From the NCBI GenBank assembly GCA_917880885.1, contig OU862907.1, forward strand, positions 69,931,072 through 69,995,071: a stretch of DNA of 64,000 nucleotides, given 5' to 3'. Positions 20,548 to 32,662 of the stretch are shown here, piece by piece. The DNA comes from Limnephilus marmoratus. Lineage: Eukaryota; Arthropoda; Insecta; Trichoptera; Limnephilidae. How positions within the stretch are numbered: position 1 is the stretch's first letter; each line of letters starts with the position of its first letter. The notes beneath the pieces are model-generated. The model saw only the letters and a list, made by a program, of their open reading frames with translations. It was not told the origin of the DNA and did no database searches. The translations under genes and the position numbers were made by a program.

Positions 20548-22128
20548 GAAAATATCCCTTCATCTACAACAATATTTTTTCTACATTTTGCAGAAGTTAG
20601 TGTCGGTACCTAATTAAATTTACCTAAATGATTTGTTCATTTTTTCATAAATGTATTCATATTACTTACTGAAGTTAATTGCATAAGAAACATTGTATCC
20701 CTATGCGACCCAAAATGTATTTCTCAATACATTTTCTGTGAACCTTGATCGCGACCCATGCTAAATAACGCATCTCACTCTAAATTATGTACACGCCAAA
20801 CTTTAAATATCCAAAAAACCTTGAAAGCATTTTAAGGGTCATTCCGCGGTTTCGTTCAAATTTGCCTGATTCCGCGGAATTTTTTTTTTTTGCGTTTTTA
20901 CTATATATTTTTATAGAAATGGGTTCCTGTACCTACCAGATGTAGAGAGGTGAAAAGGGCACCTTTCTACGACACTTAGATACGAAGAAAATTGATGGAT
21001 GGTAATGAAGGTGTGGATGGTAATGAAAAACTGTTGGATGGTAATTTATAAATTTGGATGGTGATGAAGTTTGGTAATGAAATATTAATAGATGGTAGTG
21101 AACACGTTCAAAGTTCTTAAAATTTCTGTGAATAATGAAATATGAATTGAAATTGAATAATAAAATAGATTTCAAATCATGCCAAGTATCATTTGACCTG
21201 ATGTGATTAGCGGATTAGGAAAAAGGAAGAAAAATCTATTATAGTGAAAAACTAAAAGCTTTATTCAGACTTTCGAGTATTGGAGACAAGAAATACATTT
21301 TTTCATTCTGCTTACTTATGCTTTTGCAATATTTGTATAAATTGTTGAAAAATAATGGACAAAATATCAAAATAGGTACAAATGAAGAAAAGGCAGCAGG
21401 AACATCACAGGCACAACAAAAATTTCCCTACTTATACTACTTACCCCAAAATTATAAGGCGTTGTCAAATTCTTTATAATTCAGTTTTATAAGTGGGTAT
21501 TGGACACAAGAAATACAAAAATTTCACATTCCTGAGCAAACATTGTAATAATTGAAAAATAGAAATATTTAAATATTAAAAATAATAATTAAAATAAGAA
21601 AAGAACAGAACTCAATTGGAATGCAGTTAAAAATAACATCAGAGACACTACTAAACAAACACAAGATAACTAATACGTACTAGGTACAGGTCTTACATCT
21701 AAATAGGAACATGATATTTAAGGAACTTTAATGAGATCACCAGTTGCTATTTTTGTGAAAGTTTTTGCTCGAAAACTATTTAAAATTAAAGTTCGGCAAA
21801 TTTTTGAAAGTGAATTTTCCTCTTCCAATCTCATACGGATTTTGCAAGCGCTGAAGAATTTGTGATTCCAGAATGAAATGAAATTGGCCAAACAATTTTT
21901 TTGAATTTCCTTGAGCTTTTTAAAAAAAAATTACTTTGTACTCCATTGTTTACTCATATTTCCCAATAATTTTCACAATGAAATGGTGTGTTGTGTTATT
22001 TATTTTATATTGAACATTATCCAGTCATCGAAGTCATATTTGCATGGCGCCTCCTTATGCTCTTTTCGTCAATTTCCATGTGTGGGATTTCCATAGTTTT
22101 AGGAGACTGCTGTTTTGATTCATTGAAA

Positions 22129-22836
22129 TCAGGATCTTCTACTCTTAGGGATCGGATGAACTATGAACTTCTCGAACTCACATTGATCGAAAAGATTGAA
22201 TTCTTGGGTACTATTTTTATAGAAGGAATAATGCTGACAGTCGAACGGATCATTTGAGAGTATTTTCACTGTACATTTCTTTTCTATAGTTTTAGCAGAT
22301 TCTGGCGTTGAAGCAATAGTATCGTCCAAAAACATGGAGCCGTCGAATTCGCTCAATAGCATATTGTCATCAATATTATTGAAAATAGTAGGCGAGTCAA
22401 TAGTAGCTGTGTCGTTTAATTTTTTTCCTAATGTATCTTCGATTGCTATGTTTGCGTTTTGTAGCTGCAACGCGTCCATTTTCTTTTGTTCGTTTTTTTT
22501 CTCTTTCTTAAGTTTGTTTATCTCATCATCCTGTAACTTGGTAATGTTTTTCATAGATCTGTACCTTTATTTTCTAACATTCGTTAGACCATGCATGTTT
22601 TTTTGTGTGATTCGTTGTTCATTCTCGACTGCAAAGAGGTCAGGATCTAGAGTGTTTCGCACATTATTGGGTACTTCCTTAACATTGTCTCTAATTGGAG
22701 GCATATTTTCTACTACAATCATTTCTATTTTACACTGCTCTTCTTTTTTCTTCAAATAATTTAGAGAGTTCTTTCGCCATCTTCGTCCTTGCTTTCTCTG
22801 GGCTCTTTCACTTACATCTTTCTCACGAAAATGGCG
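22129..22836 (-). pseudogene. Decayed gene of the 4.7-kb element: basic / coiled-coil protein
   Basis: Minus strand from about 22836: basic SERAQRKQGRRWRKNSLNYL, then KKKEEQCKIEMIVVENMPPI, a single in-frame TAA at 22564-22566, then MKNITKLQDDEINKLKKEKK and an acidic tail rich in Ser/Asn/Asp. Farther upstream KLSKDRLRKQQKYAE suggests more of the N-terminus, in another frame. Lys/Arg-rich repeats followed by a coil are typical of uncharacterised proteins in large arthropod DNA transposons. I see no DDE catalytic core, so function is unknown; a DNA-binding accessory or transposase N-terminus is an inference. Broken by a stop and by a ~35-bp R2-like scrap at 22832-22868. Confidence 0.5.
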
Positions 22837-24001
22837 CTATAAAAATCATCCAACAATTATTATCTTCAATGCTTTTTATCTTGCGCTTTTCGCAGAGTGT
22901 ATCTTTTTTTTCTTTCGCTTTCTGAAGACTGTACAGTTTCGGATTGTTTTAAATCTCTGCATATTTTTGTTGCTTACGTAGTCTGTCCTTGGATAGCTTT
23001 TCTTAATTTTTCAGATTTTTATTTAACTTTACCATTGTGGTTTATAGTGGTTAAGCCTGTAACAAATAACAAAGAAAAATTATCATAAGTATCGGATTAA
23101 GTGAGAAGTCGAAGAACAAAATGGATAATTTCATTTTGGTAACTTTTAGAGGAGAGTCCAAAAAATGTTACCACTTTTATATCTTTGTTTAATAATTTTT
23201 TACCCTAAGTGATTTAAAATGTAACAGTAGTGATACCGTTTTTTAATCAAGAAATTTACGTTGGACTCTTGATGCCCAATTACGTAGATTTTTGTTTAAA
23301 TTTGGCATTGTTTAGAAACTTGAAATTATGTAAAAATTCGTCAGTTTTGAAAGACAATTAACTAATGAAAGATCTTGAGACTGTAGGGTGAATAGTTAAA
23401 TCATTTGTATAATATATTCGTTTACATTTGAATAATTATATCATTGAATAAAAAATCAATTAACAAATAAAAATTTGCGGGGTAACTTTTAACTGATTGT
23501 TTTTCCACATCAAAAAAATAAATAAAACGAAAATATTTATTTCACTAAAAACCGAAATTGTCCGACGCCAGAACGCAAGAAACTGCATTTATTCATAATA
23601 TTAGCTTTTATTAACCCCCAAACATGGTCCCAGATGCTCGTAAAAATAACCCTTACAAAAGTTTCATTACCCTCCAAACCTCTACATTACCATCCGGCAA
23701 AAATTTTGACGATTCGGAAGGTAATGAATCGGAGGGTAATGAAGTTTTGACAGTTTTTTCTCAATTACTCGCTTAAATGTTGACATTACAAATCTGTATG
23801 ATTCAATAAAAAATAGTCCGACTAAATACAGTTTATAGACATATGATTCAAATTTTTAAAACATGTACTTAACTGTAAAAAATGCTGGAAGGTAATGATG
23901 CCTGGTCGGTGACAAAGTTGTTTTCGAGCACGGAGATCGCAGATATTTCTTTATTCAGCGACGCACGGCTTCCCCCGTCTAGATGTAGTGATACACTGGT
24001 T

Positions 24002-25083
24002 CAGGGATGTTCTGCCCAAAAAAATTATTTCCCTAGATTTCGAGGTGAAATTTCCCTAGAATTTCCCTAGATTTCGGGGGTACCTCACTGGCAAATTAAA
24101 ACTCGCTTCGGTGGCGGGGGGGGGGGGGGTTCGGACTTTGAAATAAAGGACAATTTTTTTGTATTTATTGTGCATTAACTATATCAATTTCTATACATTT
24201 TGTTTCAGTAACTTAATTTTTTTATTTTTTTTCCTTCAATTTTTTAAAATTATTTTTTAAAATTAAAAAAAATTTAAGTAACAAATGTACACAAAAAAAT
24301 AAAACTTTTCAAAACAAAATACGTAATAAACGTTTGACATTGTAAGCATTCAAATTATTCAAAAAATCACATTTACGCAAGTACGTGATCATCTGACTAA
24401 TCCTGTTATTATTATTTATTTATTTTTAAAATAAAGACAAACATTCCCGGGTTACGAATAACCTGACAACATTTGAAAATCTTCTACTACCACCACAGTA
24501 AGCTGAAAATGTTGCTTGAGTCGTGATGGAGGACTTAGCCAGACGAGGAATCGAACACGGAACGCCTGAGTGGGACCCAAACGCGATGCCCACTCAACCA
24601 CTGGCCAGTTATATGTTTATTAATTGGAAAGATATTGGAACTTAGTAGATGTACTTATAATAGTGTGCTTTTCCAAATAAAACACTTTTTGCTAAGTGAA
24701 ATAATAATTTAATAGTATGTTAACAGTTACCACTGAATTAGAAACGGAATTCCAAATAAAAATCACTTTGCAAAATAAAAATCAACCGAAAAAACGGAAT
24801 TTGAAACTCAAATTAAATATTTTTTCAGAGGTCTTCATTTATCTTTTTAGATACATAATATCATTTTGAATTGTCAGTGTTAAAAATAACATTGCTTGTA
24901 AGTACATCAACACTATTTAAGATACATGGGAATTAAAAAAATCTATTATGTAATATTGTCATATGTAATAAAATTTTTGCCAGAGTTCGATATTTCCCTA
25001 GATTTTGTGCTGATTTCCCTTTTCCCTAAAAAATATTTTTCTCCCCTAGATCTAGGGAAATTTCCCTAGACATACCATCACTG
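24002..25083. mobile_element. Non-autonomous hAT element (1082 bp), nested
   Basis: Ends CAGGGATGTTCTGCC and, inverted, CAGTGATGGTATGTC; perfect 8-bp TSD CACTGGTT (23994-24001, 25084-25091). CAGNGATG termini and 8-bp TSD are diagnostic of hAT. TTTCCCTAGA is repeated near both ends. No transposase. It contains a minus-strand SINE (24427-24612) and a G14 run near 24117. A diverged copy without the SINE is at 32663-33052. Confidence 0.92.
24427..24612 (-). mobile_element. tRNA-derived SINE S2, minus-strand copy
   Basis: Minus-strand tRNA-like head has GGTTGAGTGGGCATCGCGTT and B box GTGTTCGATTCCTCG. The body has GTAACCCGGGAATGTTTGTC. Matches 37117-37300 in opposite orientation. Confidence 0.78.
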
Positions 25084-25557
25084 CACTGGTTAGTAACGGA
25101 GGTGCAGGGCGGGATACGGCTGACCAACAGGAACAAACGCGGTCACAATTTTAATTTCCGCTTTCGCGGAAGACTACGACGATTTTCTCTGGACAAAATC
25201 AAAATCTCAATTCTTTCTATGATACAATAGCTTTAAAAATAAATTAAATACAAATAAATATGCATAATTAGTTGTACATACAGGTCGATTAATGAATGTT
25301 GTAATTTTACTAGTGTAAACTGTTCTTATTTGTAGATCAATTTACCGGTCCATCATTTTCATGGGGAAGGTAATGAAATTTTAGCATGTTTTTTGTATAT
25401 CATAAAGTAATTAAGTAACAAATGGCTAATCTGGGAAATACTCCTTTTTCCTTTTTTAAATAGCTACATTTTCCAATAAAATTTTCTTGAAAAACATTCA
25501 CTTTCATATGACTTTTTTGCGAAAACATGCGATTTGAACGAAACCGCGGAATGACCC

Positions 25558-25925
25558 ATAAAAATCATGCATCTGGCAACACCGCAAACAACAACTTTGG
25601 CCGCTAGAGGCGCTAGTATAGCATATTGACGTTAACATTCCTCTCAATGGCGGCAAATTTAACTTATTTAGTGATTGGTGGCGGTGTTTTGCGCTTTATA
25701 ATTTGTATTTTGATCAATATTGATGTTCCTAAAAGTAGGTTCTGTGTGTGCAGTTTACGGTTTTAATAATTATTTATTACTAACCACAAAAACAATCGAA
25801 TCGTTTTTCAGGATATCAAAAAACGTTGACGGGTAAGTAGCTAGTAAAATATAATACGAACAAATAAAATGTTGATTATGATATAAAGAGTGGATTATAC
25901 CATGAGAATATAATTACCTAGCAGG
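25558..25925. other. No gene seen
   Basis: Contains GGCCGCTAGAGGCGCTAGT and AATGGCGGCAAATTT near 25600-25660, locally less AT-rich, but no frame or splice structure convinces. Confidence 0.45.
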
Positions 25926-26120
25926 TTCCCCGCATGCGTTGCAAAGCTATATTCAAAGAAATAAATTGTTTCTCCCGCGTCCCTGCCCCCTCCCGTGTAC
26001 CTCTTCCACATTCCCCGCCTTCCCTCTTCCCTCTCCCGCATACAAAAATTAGAAATTTTGTTAAAATTAAATTCATTTTCAGCTACAACAACATCAGTAA
26101 TGTCGTATTATTATTATGAT
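25926..26120 (+). repeat. Repeat R1 fragment with CT-rich tract
   Basis: GCATGCGTTGC then AAATAAATTGTTTCTCCC and a pyrimidine-rich tract, as in R1 copies at 30118, 36362 and 40503. Confidence 0.65.
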
Positions 26121-26185
26121 TAAATATCATTTAATTTCACAAATCCTGGAGCAGGGTGTCAATAGAAATAAGACAATGGCTTTTA

Positions 26186-26480
26186 CAATTTGGGAGGCGG
26201 GTATGGGTACCGCCGCCCCAACAACCTTTTATTGGACAACCAACACCTCTGTCACCACAAGTGGCAAGCTAAGCCTGTGACTTAGCAGAGGGCTCATGGG
26301 GTGACGTTTGTACGGGTTTTCGTGGCCATGCATCTACCCATCAGCTGCGTGGCAGGCCGGAGCGGGAGAAACTAGTTGAGGGAGACTTTTTGATCTCTCC
26401 AGCAAGACTCTCTCGGAACATTATGATTGTCTTGCACCGCAGTGGGAGCTATAGATTCATTCAAGAGAGCCTCAAATATG
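26186..26480 (+). mobile_element. S1 retroposon, variant 3' half
   Basis: S1 head (GGGAGGCGGGTATGGGTACC), then the CAGCTGCGTGGCAGGCCGG / GACTCTCTCGGAACATT tail shared with 6663-6830. Confidence 0.75.
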
Positions 26481-27770
26481 TTTGCTATATTATATGTGTA
26501 AAAAAATGCTTCTATAGATTAATGTATCTAAGTAATAACATAATTTATTGTCGAAGCGTGGACGTGAAAATAAAATAAAATAACAAAATATGATATGTTA
26601 CTACTAACGCCATCTACAATATTTATAATAAACGTCAGTCTATTGCAAACAGCCTCTGCTGTTTTATTAGACTGCCGAAATAAATTATAAAAAAGGTCAA
26701 TAGGGGGATACTAAATTAATATGCATTAATTTTGAAATGACATATATTATTTAGTTGTGTGTACATTTATATATATATATACGAAAATATATATACGAAA
26801 ATACTATATTGTACGAAAAAATAAAAATAAAAAAGAGTTAAAACCTCGAGTTTTTAATAACTTTATAACAATTTGCAAAGGAAATTAGATAACTCTATAA
26901 ATTAGGTAATTTTATAAAAAAACAAGGAACTTTATTGAGTCAAAGGAAATATTTACATGCAATAAGTTTCAAAATAATAAATAGGTTTCGTGATAATAAA
27001 AAGGTTGGACGTTCATTCAGTTTTAAAAAATTCTCTGATTTAATTTTAAATAATTATTAATAAGTAAACTACACGTTATGTTTCGGTCATCTATGGTCGC
27101 AATGTGAAACTACATAGCTCAAATAATGTTTACTCTCAAACATTTTAGTAAAGACTCAAACCCCTTTTGAAAAGCTTCGCACAGAACGTAACTTCTACCA
27201 TGAATTTATGATCTGATCCTGCAGATGTCTCTATGCCCGTAGCGTTATTAGATAATTTAGCCGCAAGTTTTTCAAATAATGTTGGTTTATATTATACCTA
27301 CCTAGTATCTATACGAATTACATCCGTATTATTTGTAAATAATTATCTAATAATATTGTTTGAAAGCACACTATGTACAGCAGGGACAGGGGACACCGCC
27401 AATATACCTATTTAGTAATGGAAATAATAGTAATAAAATGATATTTCTTCAAATGATCGCATATTAACTTTGTGGCGTCATTTTAATAAAATGAAAACAA
27501 AAAGCTTTGTATAGGTACATCACTTATTTAATCAAACATATCAACATAATTCCCTTCCTCATTAATAATGTTATCATTTTATCTTGACGATGAAGTAACC
27601 ACTGCTTTCCAAATGATTATTTAATCGGAACCATTTATTTAATCAAAATTATCAACATTATAATGTATTCTGTGATCTGTGGTAAGCAATTATAATATGT
27701 ATAGGTCAATATTACACCATAACACATTTATTATAACAAGCGGGTACGCTTGCCGAGCAACTGACAAGAG
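26481..27770. other. No gene seen
   Basis: AT-rich; a short (AT)n/ATATACGAAA run at 26767-26806. Nothing coding. Confidence 0.5.
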
Positions 27771-27908
27771 CTAACTTCTACTAACATTGTAAACTGACCT
27801 AATAAAATTGCAGTCTAACCTACTAACATTGTAAACTAACCTACTAACATTGTAAACTAACTTATTAACATAACCTATTAAACTAACCTACTAACATAGT
27901 AAACTAAC

Positions 27909-28250
27909 TTTTTTTTTTTTTACATGAGCTCCACACAGAAGGCCCTGAGAAAAATAATTTCCCTTAGGGCCTATGTCATCTTTGGGGATGCTGTGCGGAG
28001 GGTTTTTTAAGGAAAGGAAGGAGAGGAGAGTTCTGGGAAAGAAAAGGGTTTAAGGGGTGGGTAGGAATCTGGGGTTCAGTATGTCCTGGTCATCTGCCTT
28101 CAAGACCTAGACAAACCTCACCCCATGAACCCGGGCACCCCTGCTAAATGACCAAACGTAGCGAACCACTTGGGGTGACCTATGGCAGAGGTGTTGGTTA
28201 TCCAATAAAGGTTCCCGCGGCGGCGGTACCCATTCCAGCCTCCCAAATTG
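27909..28250 (-). mobile_element. S1 retroposon, full-length minus-strand copy
   Basis: Poly(T) at 27909-27920, then the complement of the S1 tail, body and head, ending at AATTTGGGAGG inverted (28250). Inserted in the minisatellite. Confidence 0.85.
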
Positions 28251-28475
28251 TACTTATTAACATAACCTATTAAACTAACCTACTAACATTATAAACTAAC
28301 CTATTAACATTGTAAACTAACATATTAACATTGTAAAGTAACCTATTAACATTGCAAACTAACCTATTAACACTGTAAACTAACATATTAACATTGTTAA
28401 CTAACCTACTAATATTGTAAACTAACCTATTAACATTGTAAAATAACCTGATAACATTGTAAACTAACCTATTAA

Positions 28476-28631
28476 GGGAACGTACCCATACTACGTGACC
28501 AATTTTTTGCAATTTTTAACCCCCCCCCCCCCCGGTGACCAAAAACCTAAGCCCGCCGCTGCTTATTTGTACCAAGCTTGACATTTTGAAGACCCCCCCC
28601 CTAAACGTGTCAGTAGTATGGGTACGTTCCC
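28476..28631. mobile_element. PIF/Harbinger-type MITE (156 bp)
   Basis: Inverted termini GGGAACGTACCCATACTAC; TSD TAA (28473-28475, 28632-28634). A 3-bp TWA duplication with GG-starting termini fits PIF/Harbinger. It sits cleanly inside a minisatellite unit, which defines its ends. Confidence 0.85.
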
Positions 28632-28881
28632 TAACATTGTAACTAACCTACTAACGTTGTAAATTAGCCCATCAACATTGTAAACTAACCTACTAACATT
28701 GTAAACTAACTAATAAAAATGATTTTTAAAAGCGTTGTTTGCTTTTCCTATAATTTTCTTCGACGTAGTTTATTTTGAAATTCTGAGAGTGCCCCACGGT
28801 TATAAAAAGTTTAAGAACCACTGTTCTACGAACTCTTTTTAATTCCTAGAAATTAATTAATCGAGGTAAGATACGATTTTA

Positions 28882-29097
28882 GATTTTCACGGCCAAAAGT
28901 ATTTTTGTTATTGGTTTTTGGGGTATTATGCCGTGTTACGCTACCTCCTTCTTTAGCCAACGTTTCGGACAGCGTTGCAGTGTCCATCATCTGCACATCT
29001 GCCCTGATGATGGACACTGCAACGCTGTCGGAAACGTTGGCTAAAGAAGGAGGTAGCGTAACACGGCATAATACCCGAAAAACCAATAACAAAAATA
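28882..29097. mobile_element. Hairpin element H1
   Basis: Two ~100-bp arms, nearly perfect inverted repeats (GGTAGCGTAACACGGCATAA and complement) with an ~8-bp loop. The right arm reads CTGATGA, TGGACACTGCAACGCTGTCG, GAAAC. Similar to H2-H4. Open frames on both strands are artefacts of the palindrome. Confidence 0.88.
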
Positions 29098-29139
29098 ATT
29101 AAAGTAAATTCCTAGAAATGTTTTCTTTGGTTCAACGCT

Positions 29140-29321
29140 AACTCAGAATGAAGTCAACTCAACACCTCTTTGAAAAGTCATTAAAAGCTATGAAAACAAT
29201 AATTTTAAAATAGCCCATAACCCTAACCTAACGTAACCTATTTAACTAATTTTTTATATTTTTTTAACATAATTCTTAATGACCTTTCTGAGGTGGTTCT
29301 GAGTTGGTTGCATTCTGAGTT
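29140..29321. mobile_element. MITE M5, copy 1
   Basis: Inverted termini around AACTCAGAATG, then CAACTCA, ACACCTC and TCATTAA, about 60 bp each. A related copy is at 35383-35522. Confidence 0.65.
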
Positions 29322-29825
29322 GGCCGGTCACCGTTTCCTTTACCCATTTCAAAGAAAAGTGATATCACTGTATTATATAAGACGTTTCCACTCCTTTCCA
29401 TTGACGTAGCCTTTATTGATCGAACTTCCTATCTATTTGAAAATCTGTTCAAGATAAAGTCGATATTTGAAAATGTTTAATTATTTAGCATTAGCTCCAC
29501 ACAAAAGTCCCTGAGAAAAACAATTTCCCTCAAGGCCTAAGTCATCAATCAGATAATCCCAGACACACCTGTTGTCAAGTGCTTCAATGATATTGTGTTA
29601 TCTCATGTTGAATTAATTTGATTGAGAAATTGATAATATGAAAATGACGATAAATGCCTTATCTAGATCAGCAAAATAATTTTAAAAATGCAGGAAGGAT
29701 AATTACGTAATTTTAATGTGTACAGGGTGTCCCGGAAGCTTTGAATCAAACCAGGTGACCGAAAGTGTGCTAGTCTAATTCTTAGTTCTTTTAATGTTAT
29801 ATCAATTTTTGCAGTAGAGTATGCA

Positions 29826-30050
29826 ACTTGGAAGGCGGGTATGGGTACCGCTGGCCCGGGAAGCATTTATTGGATAAATAACACTCCTGCCATAGATAAC
29901 CCCAAGTGGTTCATCACGTTCAGTGGGTGCCAGGGTTCATGAAGTTTGTCTAAGTCTTGGCAGTGGAGACATTTTACTTCTCCATCTGGACTTTCTCGAC
30001 CCATCGCCATACACCGGAGTAGGAGGGACGGATTCATACGTCCGTCAATC
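29826..30050 (+). mobile_element. S1 retroposon, diverged copy
   Basis: Head TTGGAAGGCGGGTATGGGTA, GGATAAATAACACTCCTGCC, then the variant tail. Shorter and older than the 5238 copy. Confidence 0.65.
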
Positions 30051-30117
30051 TTAGTGAAATATTTAAATTTAAAAAGTTATTGTTTAAAAATACTGTGATT
30101 GATTTTTATTGAATACT

Positions 30118-30545
30118 TGCTGGTTCCCGACATGCGTTGCTATGACATTTAATAAATAAATTGTTTCTCCCTGCGTGTCCTTTCCCACTCCTTCACCTCC
30201 ATTTTCCCTCTCCCCTCTCCACCCCCCCCCCTTCCCACCTCCCGAGTACCCCTCCCAACTCCCAGGTCCACCTCCCCCCTCCCAGGTTCCCCTCCCCCTC
30301 CCTGGTTATCCTCCCCCATCTCTCCCTCCCTCCCGCTTTCCATACATTCAGTTTTCAAACCTCGCGTGCCACCATAGCAATTTTTTTATACACATTTCAT
30401 AATGCCAGAGCTCACCTGAAGTTTTATAAAAACCTTGTCGTGACAATAACGAACACATAAAAAAAAGAATTATCCAATTTGGTGCAGTCGTTCGAAAATT
30501 ATGCGCTTAGAAACACATTCAGCGATCCATTTTTATATTATAGAT
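30118..30545 (+). repeat. Dispersed repeat R1 with long CT-rich tract
   Basis: GGTTCCCGACATGCGTTGCT, then AAATTGTTTCTCCCTGCG, ~150 bp pyrimidine tract (30178-30350), then TTTCATAATGCCAGAGCTCA, CTTGTCGTGACAATAACG and AATTTGGTGCAGTCGTTCG. Conserved tail suggests the 3' end of a LINE-mobilised family. Confidence 0.75.
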
Positions 30546-30559
30546 TGTTAATGAATAAA

Positions 30560-30850
30560 AAAAATGTGGCGTGGCTATGGGTGCTAGTACCAGCTGGCAG
30601 CCCCTTGGTGGCGGAAATATTTATAAATAATCCGGAAAATAAGATTTTTAATAGCTGCGGCTTATTATTAAAATCTGTACATTGTTGGTAGAGGTACGTG
30701 GATGATGTGTTCAACTTAATATATATGTTTCTTAATTCTTAAACAAACTCCATAAAAACATAAAATTTACTAAAGAGATTAGCCAAAATTTAAATATAAA
30801 CTTTTTAGATTTAAATATTTCAATAATTATTATTTATGCATTGAAACGCT
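30560..30850 (+). pseudogene. Penelope-like element RT relic
   Basis: One frame reads AGSPLVAEIFINNPENKIF (30587-30643), then after a TAG, RYVDDVF (30691-30712). A shifted frame continues NKLHKNIKFTKEISQNLNIN then FLDLNIS. GSPL.AEIF, RYVDD and IKFT.EI...FLDL are the RT core motifs of Penelope-like elements (PLEs). The catalytic Asp pair of YVDD is kept. At least one stop and one frameshift; no GIY-YIG endonuclease seen. Confidence 0.75.
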
Positions 30851-32660
30851 TACTCGTTAATACGGAATATTTTTTATTCAAACAGTTAGATCTAATTTTA
30901 TTATTACGAAAAGATACATAACACTTCAAATCATCCAATTTCTCAAAAAATGTCAGCTTTTCACTCTATGATTCATATATTAACCACTGGAGCGCTTTTT
31001 GCCGCAATATGGCACTATTTAAAATACCTCGGATTGCTCTGCTGCCAAATTTTGCCAATTTTCCCTTATTTGTAAGTAATTAAGTAGAATTTTACGATTT
31101 TATATTAATTTTGTTAATAAATCCTACGAATAGATGATAATCGACAAAATATAGGTGAATCAATTGACTATATAGAACTACAATCAGTTTGTATTTCTCT
31201 ATATTAAAATTCAAGTAAATTTTTTTTAATGTGGGCGGAAAATGATCACCAAAAAATCTCGAGCAATCGAAGAAAAATGTTTTAAATTGCGCTGTCGCTC
31301 CAGTGATTAATTAATGTACCTTTATCTCCAAGTAAATTCTTTATAGAACTCAATATTATTACACAAATTGTAATCAATAATGGACGTGACTTAATAAACC
31401 CGTGAACGTAACTTAAGTTTTTTTTGTTTTGTTTTTGAATACTTATTTAGATGTACGCAAAATTTTTTCACACATCTAGTAAGAAAATGTACCACAAATA
31501 CAATTTAGATATACAGTTACATTTTTACAAATACATTTTAAGAGGAAAAAAAAAGATTTTAAGGAAAACAGAAAACTACGTGACTAAAATAATATTGTTA
31601 AGATTGTTACAAATCAAAAAACATTCTTTACGTATAATGCACATATCCTACGAAAAGTGCTAAGACTTGAGGCTTCCTTTACCTACGGCATTCGGTAGGA
31701 TGTTATAAGTTTTTGCCGTTATAAAACGCGCTATTTTGTGTGCACGAAAGTTTAGTTTTGGGAAGCCTAAAGTCTCCGCATCTTCTAGTGACCCGACAGT
31801 TGATCCGTCGACAATAAGGAACTCCAGTGAAAAATATTATGGCTTTAAAAAAATATGTTCATATAGAACAATAGACGCTGATTCTGAATATATGAGTTTT
31901 ATTTCATAATATTAAACGCAGAGTTTTTAAAAAATTGTTAAAAAGTCCATTTTTAAACCTCTCGTCAAAACATAGTGCCAAGTTGGCATTACTGAAATGG
32001 TTAGTGGTGACGTCACTGCTAACTATTAACCTGGTGATAGCGTGTTGAAGTTGTATCAAGATGTATTGACATTTGAAATCTGACGCCACGTAAGACACGT
32101 CCCCCATTCAACATTTCGTGTTTTTTGGTTATTTTCATACTGTTAAAGAGATTTAGATAAATAATTGTTGTTGTATTTATTGGAAACATTATTCAGGCCC
32201 TCAAGAATTAAAATGATGACGGAAAAGGGCTATATTAGAGGTTAAATATAGTCGTAAATATAGTCATAAATAGGTCATATTTGACATTTGGTTTACGATA
32301 CATCGATCGTATTTTCGAATAGTTTTTAGTATCAAGGGCTTTTTATACAAGTTATTACACAATCTTCATGATCAGTGTATTATAAATACCAGTATTTCTG
32401 TATGTGTTATACATAAAACAATGTACAAAGTCACGCCTGAACACAAAATTCGATGGCATACGATGTCATTTGTATTTGCAATGAAAAAGATGATTTATTG
32501 TTTTTATATTGCACTTTGGTAAAATACAATAACAGTAGCGGTGAGATGTGGACATTTTACTAATGGTCTTTCTATATTAAAACAGTTAATCTTTAATAAA
32601 AAATGCCTCGACTTCTCACACGTCGTCCTATAGTAATTCCGCCATTAATTTTCCATTCAA
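30851..32660. other. No gene seen
   Basis: AT-rich. TATCCTACGAAAAGTGC near 31647 recurs near 44173, a small undefined repeat. 31900-32110 is slightly less AT-rich with no coding motif. Confidence 0.5.
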
Positions 32661-32662
32661 AA

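Larger units (their letters stand above)
20836..25557. mobile_element. Large TIR element (4.7 kb) with decayed gene and nested hAT
   Basis: Perfect 26-bp inverted termini beginning GGGTCATTCCGCGGTTTCGT (20836-20861 and 25532-25557). The left flank is TTAA and the right flank ATAA, so a TTAA target with one change is possible. About eleven GGTAATGA motifs in both orientations lie just inside the ends (20996-21100; 23668-23765; 23887; 25374), like transposase-binding repeats. It carries a broken minus-strand gene (22129-22836) and a later hAT insertion (24002-25083). Superfamily undecided; TTAA would fit Kolobok or piggyBac. Confidence 0.75.
27775..28715 (+). repeat. ~20-bp minisatellite, interrupted twice
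   Basis: Imperfect units of CTAACCTATTAACATTGTAA. Interrupted by S1 (27909-28250) and a Harbinger-type MITE (28476-28631). The minus-strand open frame repeating NRLVYNV is a by-product of the repeat. Confidence 0.9.

Noticed and set aside
28270..28512. Minus-strand frame repeating NRLVYNV
   Set aside because: Pure translation of the 20-bp minisatellite.
28853..29102. Overlapping open frames on both strands in hairpin H1 (likewise in H3 and H4)
   Set aside because: They mirror each other because the DNA is a palindrome, and they contain no known motif.
30149..30460. Pro/Ser-rich and Gly/Glu-rich frames, also at 36343-36742
   Set aside because: They come from the CT-rich tract of repeat R1.
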